Shown here in pieces: positions 29,189-37,338 of a stretch of DNA of 39,672 bases (within the stretch, counting starts at the first letter, position 1; every line of letters starts with the position of its first letter). Origin of the DNA: Syntrophorhabdaceae bacterium (GTDB taxonomy: Bacteria; Desulfobacterota; Deferrimicrobia; Deferrimicrobiales; Deferrimicrobiaceae). The translations under genes were made by a program, and so were the position numbers. The stretch covers positions 1 through 39,672 of the forward strand of contig WRHP01000013.1 of assembly GCA_009783195.1 (NCBI GenBank). Direction: 5' to 3'. Below the pieces are notes generated by a model. That model was not told the origin of the DNA. It did not search any database and saw only the letters and a program-made list of their open reading frames with translations.

Positions 29189-31462
29189 TTACAGGTATGG
29201 ATTCTTGTGCATCTCCTTGAGCCTGATCCAGCGACGGTCTATTTCGGCCTGGAACCGATCCAGCGCCTCTTTCATTTCAGGGTTCAGCATGTGCTTGGTC
29301 TTGCCCATCGTCTTCAGCCACTCTGACACCGGGATTTTCTTTCCCTGCTCCTCCGGGTCGTAGTTGATCGTTGTAATGCCGCGCTCAACTTCATACAGCG
29401 GGAAGAAACAGCTATCCACAGCCGCCTGGACGCACGGAATAGCTATGCGCTCCTCGACTCTCCATGCCAGCGTGCACAAAGAAATCAGCTTTACAAAAAC
29501 CACTCCCTCTTCCGCATACTTCTGCGCCTTGGCCGCTTTGCGAATCAGGTCGCGAGGATTGCTCTCGGCCGCCTGGCAAACGTACGGCGAGTTACACGCC
29601 GCAAAGATTTGCGTGGTGTCTTTATGGTGCGTCCCCTTCCCGCGCTGGAACGGTCCGTAATTGGATGTCGATGTGGACTGCCCCAGCGGCACGGTAAAGG
29701 AAAGCTGTGAGCCGGTGTTCTGGTAACCCTGGTTGTCATATTCGCAGATGATCATCCGGTGGTTGCGCATAACGGCGCCGATCGAGGGGCCCATACCGAT
29801 GTCGTGCCCGCCGTCGCCGGTAATCATGATAAACGTGATCTTCTCGTCCTTACCGATCTCGCCGCGGCGTTTGCGTTCCTCGAACATCTCGACCACGCCG
29901 GAAAGCGTCGCCGCTCCGTTCTGGAACAGGTTGTGGATATAGGTGCTCCTGTGGCCGGACCAGGGATAGCCGGTGGTCACGATCATGCCGCAGCCGGTAT
30001 GCCACAATGTCACGACGTGCCCCTCGATCCCCTTCAGGAACGCATTGATGCTCGCGGTCAGACCACAGCCCGGACAAGCCCCGTGCCCCTGAGTAATTCG
30101 AGAAGGCCGCTCGGTGAGGTTCCGGAGTATGTTCCCCTTTACATCCAGCTTGCCGTCTTTTTCCTCGACAGTGATAAGCCCGGTAACTTCCGCTTCTGAA
30201 AGCGGGTTGAAGGCTTTGGGCGCTTTATATGACGAGTCACCCGGATCGGCGCCGACGTAGTCGTAATAAACTTCCACCTTTCCGGTTTTGGCTATCTCAA
30301 CCGCCTCGCGCAGCATCGCTACCGCGTCTTCCACGAAGAACTCTTTACCGCCCAGGCCAAACACCTTGGCCGCAATCTGCGTCCGGTTGTCCGCAAGCCC
30401 CTGAAGAGCCGCGCGAACCTCGATCGCCATTGCGCCGCCATAAGCGCCGAAGTTGTCTTGCCGATCCGCCACGACAAGCCCTTTCACATTTTTGAGAGCC
30501 GCGCGAACTTCCTCGATCGGGAACGGACGAATGAGGTTGGGCCGTATCAGCCCCACCTTAAGTCCTTCCTTGCGAAGCGCATCGACCGCTTCTTTTGCGG
30601 TCTCGGCCGCGGAGTTCAGAATGAACAGCGCCGCTTCGGCATCCTCCATACGGTATAGTTCCAGCACATCGTAGCGCCTGCCGGAAATGGCCTCGTATTC
30701 ATTGAATACTCTCTTGACCACATCGTTTGCGCGCAGAATTGCTTCGGCCTGCTGCTTTTTGTTGTTGATGTAATCCGGATCGTTCATATACGAGCCGATA
30801 GTAACCGGGTTTGCCGGGTCCACCGTGGACGCCGTGGGAACAAAGGGGCCGACAAAATCGCGCACCACCTGCGCATCTTCAAAGATCTCGATCCGGCGTT
30901 TCTGGTGCGAAGTGAAGAAACCGTCATACGCGACGAAGATGGGGAGGCGCACCGACATGTCCTCGGCAATTTTCGGCGCCATGATGTTCATGTCGTAAAC
31001 CGCCTGCGCGTCAGCGGCCATCAGGATCACCCAGCCTGTGTTCATCGCCAGCATGATGTCGCTGTGATCGCAGCGAATATCGAGCGGACCAGACACGGAA
31101 CGCGTAACAATGTTGAACACCATTGGGAATCGCGTGCCGGACTGCACCGGAAGCTGCTCATACGAGAAGAGCAGACCGTTTGCCGATGTGGCGTTGAAAA
31201 CCCGCCCGCCCGCGGTTGACGCGCCGTAACAGATCCCCGCGGCGCCATGCTCGCCGTCGCCGGGAATCATGGAAACATTGTGCTCACCCGCAGCCTTCAT
31301 GCTGTCAAGCGTCTCGGCAACTTCCGTGGAGGGCGTGATGGGGTAATAACCCATAATGTGGTAGTTGATTTGCTTGACCGCCGTCGCGGCAATCTCGTTG
31401 CCGTTTTGAACAACTTTCACCTGAACGGGACGACCAATCACCGATTTCGCCGTCTGGGCCAT
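29189..31462 (-). CDS. 2-oxoacid:ferredoxin oxidoreductase, fused alpha and beta (TPP) subunits
   Basis: Alpha: INYHIMGYYPITPSTEVAE, LMAADAQAVYDMN. Beta: GHGACPGCGLTASINAFLKGIEGHVVTLWHTGCGM, ITGDGGHDIGMG, EYDNQGYQNTGSQLS. Confidence 0.93.
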   Translation of the reverse strand: MAQTAKSVIGRPVQVKVVQNGNEIAATAVKQINYHIMGYYPITPSTEVAETLDSMKAAGEHNVSMIPGDGEHGAAGICYGASTAGGRVFNATSANGLLFSYEQLPVQSGTRFPMVFNIVTRSVSGPLDIRCDHSDIMLAMNTGWVILMAADAQAVYDMNIMAPKIAEDMSVRLPIFVAYDGFFTSHQKRRIEIFEDAQVVRDFVGPFVPTASTVDPANPVTIGSYMNDPDYINNKKQQAEAILRANDVVKRVFNEYEAISGRRYDVLELYRMEDAEAALFILNSAAETAKEAVDALRKEGLKVGLIRPNLIRPFPIEEVRAALKNVKGLVVADRQDNFGAYGGAMAIEVRAALQGLADNRTQIAAKVFGLGGKEFFVEDAVAMLREAVEIAKTGKVEVYYDYVGADPGDSSYKAPKAFNPLSEAEVTGLITVEEKDGKLDVKGNILRNLTERPSRITQGHGACPGCGLTASINAFLKGIEGHVVTLWHTGCGMIVTTGYPWSGHRSTYIHNLFQNGAATLSGVVEMFEERKRRGEIGKDEKITFIMITGDGGHDIGMGPSIGAVMRNHRMIICEYDNQGYQNTGSQLSFTVPLGQSTSTSNYGPFQRGKGTHHKDTTQIFAACNSPYVCQAAESNPRDLIRKAAKAQKYAEEGVVFVKLISLCTLAWRVEERIAIPCVQAAVDSCFFPLYEVERGITTINYDPEEQGKKIPVSEWLKTMGKTKHMLNPEMKEALDRFQAEIDRRWIRLKEMHKNPYL

Positions 31463-31474
31463 GCCTTGATCTCC

Positions 31475-32500
31475 TTATTTCAGAAACTTGTGTTTTACGG
31501 TTATCTGCTCAATGTTCTGCTCAGCCTCTTTGACAGGAACAAGAGCGCCCGGCTTGCAGATATGAGTGCACCGCAAGCACCCCTTGCAGTACTGGTAATC
31601 GATTCCCCGAAGGATCATTCCTTCTTTGCCGCTTTTCGGGTCGATCCCCTTTTCCCACACAAAACAAAAGTCGGGGCAAGTGAGGTCACAATCGCCGCAG
31701 CGCACGCATTTAGAGAGATCAAGCAGCGGTATGATGCCCGTGCGACTCGTGGAGAGATCTTTGAAGCGCATGTTTCCCATTTCGAAAAGCACGCCGCCGA
31801 TCGGCGCCGTTTCATAGCCATACTTGGGCACATCCCGTTGGAACGGCTTGTATTCGTACTTGCCGTCTTTCGGAAACTCCTCGATCTTCACTTCTTCGTA
31901 GCCGCGCCGCAGCGCCTCCATGTTTCCTTTCATCAGGTTGGCGTATTTCTCGCCAAACATATCGTTGACCGCCCACTCCACCGCTTTCCATTCAAAGAAA
32001 CCGGAGATCTTGGCGATCGCGCCGATCATGACCATGTTGACTCTGGAGCGGGTGGCCCTGGCGATCTCCATTGCGTCGATCACGCCGATCGCGCCTCCGG
32101 AGAGCTTAAGGAAATCCCTTGCTTCCGTAGGCGTCTTGCGCGTGTTCAGAATAACCGTGGTCTTTCCCGGCGTCGCTCCGGCCGTCACCGGCACCGCTCT
32201 GATCAAAGCTTCGTGGAATATGGCCAGAATATGAGGTTCCTCGACCGGACTGTTGATGCGGACTTTGGTGTCCGCCTCGCACACACGGACAAACGCTTTT
32301 ACCGGTGTGCCTTTCTTCTCGGAGCCGTATGACGCGAATCCCGCGCCATTCATTCCCATACCAATGATGGCGGCTTCCGTCAGGATCTTTCCGGCCACAT
32401 TGGCGCCCAGCCCTCCAATGCTTTCCATTCGAATCTCGAAGAACCCAAGATCGTTCTTCACCGGCAACGCGACTTTTTCACAACTCTCGCTCATAACCAT
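31475..32500 (-). CDS. 2-oxoacid:ferredoxin oxidoreductase, fused gamma and delta (2x[4Fe-4S]) subunits
   Basis: IRMESIGGLGANVAGKILTEAAIIGMGMNGAGFASYGSEKKGTPVKAFVR (gamma); CVRCGDCDLTCPDFCF and YCKGCLRCTHICKPGAL (ferredoxin-like). Confidence 0.92.
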   Translation of the reverse strand: MVMSESCEKVALPVKNDLGFFEIRMESIGGLGANVAGKILTEAAIIGMGMNGAGFASYGSEKKGTPVKAFVRVCEADTKVRINSPVEEPHILAIFHEALIRAVPVTAGATPGKTTVILNTRKTPTEARDFLKLSGGAIGVIDAMEIARATRSRVNMVMIGAIAKISGFFEWKAVEWAVNDMFGEKYANLMKGNMEALRRGYEEVKIEEFPKDGKYEYKPFQRDVPKYGYETAPIGGVLFEMGNMRFKDLSTSRTGIIPLLDLSKCVRCGDCDLTCPDFCFVWEKGIDPKSGKEGMILRGIDYQYCKGCLRCTHICKPGALVPVKEAEQNIEQITVKHKFLK

Positions 32501-32534
32501 CTCCCCTTCGGGAAAAAGTTGGCTCCGACGCCTT

Positions 32535-33137
32535 TTACAGCTCTCTCCGTCCTTTAATCGCCCTGCCGACGGTTACTTCGTCGGAGTACTCCAGATCGGC
32601 ACCCATCGGGAGGCCATACGCAATGCGCGTCACGCGCGCTCCCAACGGTTTCAAAACACTTCCGAGATATGAAGCGGTTGCCTCTCCTTCCGCCGTCAGG
32701 TTCGTTGCGAGCACAACCTCCGAAACCCCTCCCAACGCAACCCTATCGACAAGCTCCCGTGCATGAATATCATCAGGCATCACTCCGTCAATCGGGGAAA
32801 TCGCCCCCCCTAGAACATGATAACGCCCTCTGAACTCGCCGCTCTTCTCAATCGGAACTATATCGGATGGTCCTTCAACGACACAGATCAGGTCGTCGCG
32901 TCTCAACGGATCGGCGCACAAAGAACAAGGATCTTCGTCGGCGATGCCAAGACAACTTGAGCATCGTATCACAGATTCCGGAATGCAAGAAATCGAGTTC
33001 CCAAGCTCCCGAACAAAATCGGGCGGCATTTTAAGCAGGAACAGGGCAAGCCGCGTCGCCGTCTTTTCACCGATCCCCGGAAGACGGGACAACAACTGGA
33101 TAAGCCGCCGCAGCGGTTTGGGGTATACCGAACTCAA
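32535..33137 (-). CDS. recR: Recombination protein RecR
   Basis: YPKPLRRLIQLLSRLPGIGEKTATRLALFLL; CSSCLGIADEDPCSLCADPLRRDDLICVVEGPSDIVPIEKSGEFRGRYHVLGGAISPIDGV. TTG start overlapping the ybaB stop is preferred to 33233. Confidence 0.96.
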   Translation of the reverse strand: MSSVYPKPLRRLIQLLSRLPGIGEKTATRLALFLLKMPPDFVRELGNSISCIPESVIRCSSCLGIADEDPCSLCADPLRRDDLICVVEGPSDIVPIEKSGEFRGRYHVLGGAISPIDGVMPDDIHARELVDRVALGGVSEVVLATNLTAEGEATASYLGSVLKPLGARVTRIAYGLPMGADLEYSDEVTVGRAIKGRREL

Positions 33138-33445
33138 AACAGACCCGGCGGCAGCACCCCGCCCGCGATCTTGGTTATTTCGGAAGCCATCGTCTCCCGC
33201 GACCGGACAAGAGCATCGTTTACAGCCGCGCAAACCAGATCCTGCAACACTCCGATGTCATCTGGGGAAACAACTTCCTTCCCTATCCGGACAGACACGA
33301 TATCCTGTCTGCCGTTCGCCGTGACAGACACCATTCCACCGCCGGAAGAACCTTCCACCTTTACAGCGGCAAGCTCCTCCTGGAGACGCTGAAACCGGTC
33401 GCGCATCTCCTGTGCCTGACGCACCATGTCGCCTAAATCATTCAT
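33134..33445 (-). CDS. ybaB: YbaB/EbfC family nucleoid-associated protein
   Basis: DMVRQAQEMRDRFQRLQEELAAVKVEGSSGGGMVSVTANGRQDIVSVRI, between dnaX and recR. Confidence 0.95.
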   Translation of the reverse strand: MNDLGDMVRQAQEMRDRFQRLQEELAAVKVEGSSGGGMVSVTANGRQDIVSVRIGKEVVSPDDIGVLQDLVCAAVNDALVRSRETMASEITKIAGGVLPPGLF

Positions 33446-33490
33446 GTAACCTCCGCAAGAAAACCCGCGGCTTCAGGCCGCGGCTGCTTT

Positions 33491-35215
33491 CTATTCCTCT
33501 TCAGGCAGCGCTTCCGTAAACAGAGCCTTTTCGCTCTCCTCGTCTCCGGCCGCCGGAACATCCGGAACTTCCGCAACCGGCGTCGCCGCCGAAAGCGGAA
33601 TTATCTTCGCCAGCATGGCCCCGTTAAATACCCGGAGCGCTTCGAGCACCACAGGGTCCGAAAGAATCTGCCGCTCGAGGATTTCCTCCCGCTTGACGCC
33701 TACGTCATGCTCAGGACTTTTTTTTTCAGCCGACATCTCGAGGCGAACAGGGACAGGGCGATTTAGCGCTTCCTCGACAGCGGAAAGTACGATGCTCCAC
33801 TTGTCCGGTTCCTTGAGACGCTCGATAAAAACCTCGTTGCCGCAGTAAACAACAAACTCATCCTCCCGCATCTCTCCCGACAAATGAGGCAAAAGGCCGG
33901 TCAGCACGACCTTTCGTTTCCCTTCGATGATCCGTTTCACGTTGTTCCAGACATCATTGGACAACGGGCTTTCTTTCCCGGCGGTGGTCGTGATCGCCCC
34001 GTCGCCGGACGCCGCCTGCGCGGTCGCCGGTTTCCGGGAAGAAACCACGGGCTTTGGCAAAACTTGCGGGGGGGGCGGTGCCGGAGAATCCGAAGCACCG
34101 GCTTCCAGAGCCCCGACAGCCAGCAACCCTTGCGCGTTTGCAAGGCGAAGCAGCAACAGTTCGAACCCAAAGTGAGGAAACTCGGTCCCAAGCACATCCC
34201 GCTCCGAGCGGAAGGCAATATCCAGGAAAAACATCCATTCTTCCTTCGCCCGCCTGGAGACAGCTTCCTTCATCCGTTCGAGAGAGCCCGGCGAATATCC
34301 GTACAAAAGCTCCGTGTTCCCCGTAAATGACAGGACCGCCGCATCGCGCAAAACATCAATGAGCGAGCGATAAAGATGCTTCAGATCCGCCCCGCCGGAC
34401 CTAAGCGCATGGAAGCGGACAAGCGCTTGTCCCACCCCTTCCAGGACAGCGGCTAATGTCAGGTCTATGGCCGCCTCTATTCCGACCAGCCCAAGCATCC
34501 CCTCTATCAACGGGGCGGTTATGTTCCCCGCGCCCGAAACCGTCGCCTGCTCAAACAGCGACTGCCCATCCCGCATCGATCCAAAAGCGTACCTGGCCAT
34601 GAGGGTTAGGGCATCCTCTTCCGCCGCCACCCCTTCGGCCGCCGCCATTTCCGCAAGCCGCCCGCGAATCTCGGCATCGGTAAGCATCCGGAAATCGAAC
34701 CTCTGGCAACGGGAAAGGATAGTGTCTGGAATTTTGTTTGGCTCTGTTGTGGCCAGAATGAAAATCACATGCGGCGGCGGCTCTTCCAGCGTCTTCAGAA
34801 GGCCGTTGAAAGCCGCGGTCGACAGCATGTGAACTTCGTCAATGATATAGACCTTGTAGCGAAGGCGAGAGGGAGCGTAAGCAACTCCCTCTCTTAAACG
34901 GCGTATATCGTCTATTCCGTTGTTGGACGCCCCGTCGATCTCCTGCACATCGGCGCTGCCGCCGGACCCGGTTTCTTCGCACGCCGGACAGGATAGACAT
35001 GGCGTGGAAGTGGGGCCGCTCTCGCAATTGAGCGCCCTGGCCAGAATCCGCGCGAAAGTGGTTTTCCCTACGCCTCGGGTGCCTGAAAAGAGGTAAGCAT
35101 GGTGGACCTTGCCGGAGGAGATAGCATTGGAAAGGGCGCGGGAGACATGGCTCTGCCCGACGATATCATCGAACGTTTTCGGGCGCCATTTCCTTGCCAA
35201 CGCCTCGTAAGCCAC
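33491..35215 (-). CDS. dnaX: DNA polymerase III subunits gamma/tau
   Basis: (V)AYEALARKWRPKTFDDIVGQSHVSRALSNAISSGKVHHAYLFSGTRGVGKTTFARILARALNCE. GTG at 35215 has a GGGGGGAAAG Shine-Dalgarno; the track start at 35311 would read into the SRP RNA gene. Confidence 0.96.
   Translation of the reverse strand: MAYEALARKWRPKTFDDIVGQSHVSRALSNAISSGKVHHAYLFSGTRGVGKTTFARILARALNCESGPTSTPCLSCPACEETGSGGSADVQEIDGASNNGIDDIRRLREGVAYAPSRLRYKVYIIDEVHMLSTAAFNGLLKTLEEPPPHVIFILATTEPNKIPDTILSRCQRFDFRMLTDAEIRGRLAEMAAAEGVAAEEDALTLMARYAFGSMRDGQSLFEQATVSGAGNITAPLIEGMLGLVGIEAAIDLTLAAVLEGVGQALVRFHALRSGGADLKHLYRSLIDVLRDAAVLSFTGNTELLYGYSPGSLERMKEAVSRRAKEEWMFFLDIAFRSERDVLGTEFPHFGFELLLLRLANAQGLLAVGALEAGASDSPAPPPPQVLPKPVVSSRKPATAQAASGDGAITTTAGKESPLSNDVWNNVKRIIEGKRKVVLTGLLPHLSGEMREDEFVVYCGNEVFIERLKEPDKWSIVLSAVEEALNRPVPVRLEMSAEKKSPEHDVGVKREEILERQILSDPVVLEALRVFNGAMLAKIIPLSAATPVAEVPDVPAAGDEESEKALFTEALPEEE
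33718..33726 (-). promoter_or_regulatory. A9 tract in dnaX, candidate slippage / programmed frameshift site
   Basis: Minus strand GCT GAA AAA AAA AGT CCT; -1 frame gives AAG TCC TGA (stop), and loss of one A gives GTC CTG AGC ATG ACG TAG (stop). Confidence 0.6.
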
Positions 35216-35277
35216 CGACTTTCCCCCCTGGGCCGCCAAATCATTCCAGATAAACAAGACCTTGAAGCGCCCTTCCG

Positions 35278-35402
35278 GGAATCCGCCGGCGGCCAGGGTG
35301 ACCGACGGCACACGGAGATATGCGGCTGCCGCTGCTTCCTTCCGGACCTGACGGGGTTTACCGCTTTCCGTTGCGGCGGGCCTGACCGCCGGCGCATTCC
35401 CG
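35278..35402 (-). ncRNA. ffs: Bacterial signal recognition particle RNA (4.5S-like)
   Basis: Minus strand contains the SRP domain IV signature GGTAAACCCCGTCAGGTCCGGAAGGAAGCAGCGGCAGCCG; terminal helix GGGAATGCGCCGGCGGTCAGG with CCTGGCCGCCGGCGGATTCCC; lies directly upstream of dnaX. Ends approximate. Confidence 0.93.
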
Positions 35403-35805
35403 TGAGGACGCCCGGACGATCCCGCGAATCCGACAACGCGGAAAACGCATTTTACGAAATTACACCGAAGGATTCAACCGGCAGGCTTTTTCACGCGAAC
35501 ACGCTTAAAACATCCCGGCAAGCAGGCGGTTTGGAAGATTAAAAAAGGAGATCTGTTTCTTTTTCCAATCAATTAGGAACTCCGCTTCAGTTATCTGTCC
35601 AATCTATTTGCTATGCCTATAGGCAACAAATTATAGATCACTAACGTCCCATGCTCCTGTCAATGGGAAGCGTAAACAGCACGAACATCAGTCGGATTTT
35701 TGGGGAGGTTTTGCGGCAATACAGGTCGCGGCGAGGAATCACCCAATAAGAGCTTGCCTTTCAGACAGGCGTTGATCGCGCGTTCATATATCATCCGGAA
35801 CGGGG

Positions 35806-35925
35806 TGAATCCCCCGTGTTTAGTGGAGACCCGACCGTTTCTGTTGATTCCATGCCAATAGTTCGTTTCGTATTCGACCGGCGGAATATCGCCGATTGAT
35901 TCAAATTCTGTACTATTGTTTAAAA
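35806..35925 (-). mobile_element. Remnant of an IS3-family element: transposase C-terminal fragment plus probable terminal inverted repeat
   Basis: Minus-strand peptide FESIGDIPPVEYETNYW resembles the IS3 OrfB tail (IGxIPPAExExxYY), followed by a TG-starting end TGAATCCCCCGTGTTTAGTGGAGACC at 35806..35831. Confidence 0.65.
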
Positions 35926-35938
35926 AGGAGAATCTTAA

Positions 35939-37084
35939 ATGACCCGATTTATACATATATGCTCGGTATTGATTGTGGTTTGTTTCGCCGCGATGGTTCA
36001 GGCGCAAGATTTTGACGCAACCAAACGCGCTATGGAAGAGTCAAAAGTACCATTTCCAGAAGCCCAATACCTCCTTGGAATTATGTACAAAAACGGTCAG
36101 GACACAGCACAGGATTATACCGAAGCCTTTAATTGTATTTTCAATGCGGCACAAAATGGATATACGGATGCCCAATACAGTCTTGGAATGATGTACGCCA
36201 ACGGTCAAGGCGTAAGCCAGGATTACACGGAAGCCGTAAAGTGGCTTCGCGTGGCGGCGAGAAAAGAACATGAGGATGCTCAATATAGCCTCGGGATGAT
36301 GTACGCCAACGGTCAAGGCATAAGCCAGGATTATAGGGAAGCCGTAGCGTGGTTTAACGAGGCGGCGAAACAGAAACATGCGAAAGCCTTGAAAGCGCTC
36401 GAAGCTATGAAAAGCAAGACTTCTTCGTCCGCAATGTTTCAAGCGCAAGACTTTGACTCGGTTAAGCGCGCGGAGAAAAAGGGAATCATGGAAGCTATGT
36501 TCAAGATTGGAAAGAGCTACAGCTTCGGCCGGCCTGGCGAAGCAAGTGATGATACGGAAGCCGAAAGCTGGTATCGCAGGGCAGCGGAACAGGGATATGC
36601 GGTTGCCCAGTTTGAGCTTGGGCGGGTGTACAAAAAAGGCCAAGGCGTTGCCAAAAATTATACAAAAGCCGCAAGGTGGTATCGCTTGGCGGCGGAACAG
36701 GAACACAGGGAGGCTCAGTACTGCCTTGGAGAAATGTACGAAAAAGGCCAAGGCGTTGCCCAAGATTACACAGAAGCCACAAAATGGTATCGCTTAGCGG
36801 CGGAACAGGGACACATGGATGCCCAGTACTACATTGGAAAGTTGTATGAAAAAGGCAAAAGAGTTGCCCAAGATTATACGGAAGCAGCAAAGTGGTATCG
36901 CTTAGCGGCGGAACAGGGACACATGGATGCCCAGTACTACATTGGAAAGTTGTATGAAAAAGGCCAAGGTGTTGCCCAAGATTATACGGAAGCCGAAAAC
37001 TGGTATCGCCTGGCGGCGGAACAAGGAGATAAGATTGCCCAAAAAGCGCTCGAAGCCTTGGAGAAAAAACGCTATAAGCCCTGA
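35939..37084 (+). CDS. Sel1-repeat (SLR) protein with signal peptide
   Basis: Repeated A(Q/D)YxLGxMYxxGQGVxQDYTEAxKWYRLAAEQGHxxAQ units of about 36 aa; N-terminus MTRFIHICSVLIVVCFAAMVQAQ. Confidence 0.95.
   Translation: MTRFIHICSVLIVVCFAAMVQAQDFDATKRAMEESKVPFPEAQYLLGIMYKNGQDTAQDYTEAFNCIFNAAQNGYTDAQYSLGMMYANGQGVSQDYTEAVKWLRVAARKEHEDAQYSLGMMYANGQGISQDYREAVAWFNEAAKQKHAKALKALEAMKSKTSSSAMFQAQDFDSVKRAEKKGIMEAMFKIGKSYSFGRPGEASDDTEAESWYRRAAEQGYAVAQFELGRVYKKGQGVAKNYTKAARWYRLAAEQEHREAQYCLGEMYEKGQGVAQDYTEATKWYRLAAEQGHMDAQYYIGKLYEKGKRVAQDYTEAAKWYRLAAEQGHMDAQYYIGKLYEKGQGVAQDYTEAENWYRLAAEQGDKIAQKALEALEKKRYKP
36785..36964 (+). repeat. Near-identical 108-bp tandem repeat units inside the Sel1 gene
   Basis: tggtatcgcttagcggcggaacagggacacatggatgcccagtactacattggaaagttgtatgaaaaaggc occurs at 36785 and again 108 bp later at 36893. 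Confidence 0.95.
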
Positions 37085-37338
37085 GCCGCGGCAGTCTCGA
37101 TTTGATATGACAGTTACCCCTTGAAAATCACGCAACTACCGCAGATAACCCTATAATAAAGTTTATAGCCATATAGCGACAATACTGGTATGTTTGATAG
37201 CATCGTTAATCATGAAATGCCAACACGCAATAGATGCTGGCAGAGCTTTAAGAAACCGTGATCTGTGAAATAAAATCTGTCTCAAAGGCACAAAAACCCT
37301 CTGATAATAGGTGATTATCTTAAATATGGGGAAAACGC

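Noticed and set aside
31247-32332. 361-aa plus-strand ORF antisense to the oxidoreductase genes
   Set aside because: Shadow ORF spanning the junction of two well-supported genes; composition typical of reverse translation of GC-rich codons.
35660-36007. 115-aa minus-strand ORF as an intact gene
   Set aside because: It runs from antisense of Sel1 through an IS3 tail into flanking DNA; a composite reading, not a gene.
36041-36763. 240-aa minus-strand ORF opposite the Sel1 gene
   Set aside because: Its internal repetition simply mirrors the Sel1 coding repeats.
36590-37040. Regularly spaced repeats that could suggest a CRISPR array
   Set aside because: The period is 108 bp, in frame, encoding 36-aa Sel1 units; there are no spacers and no cas genes.
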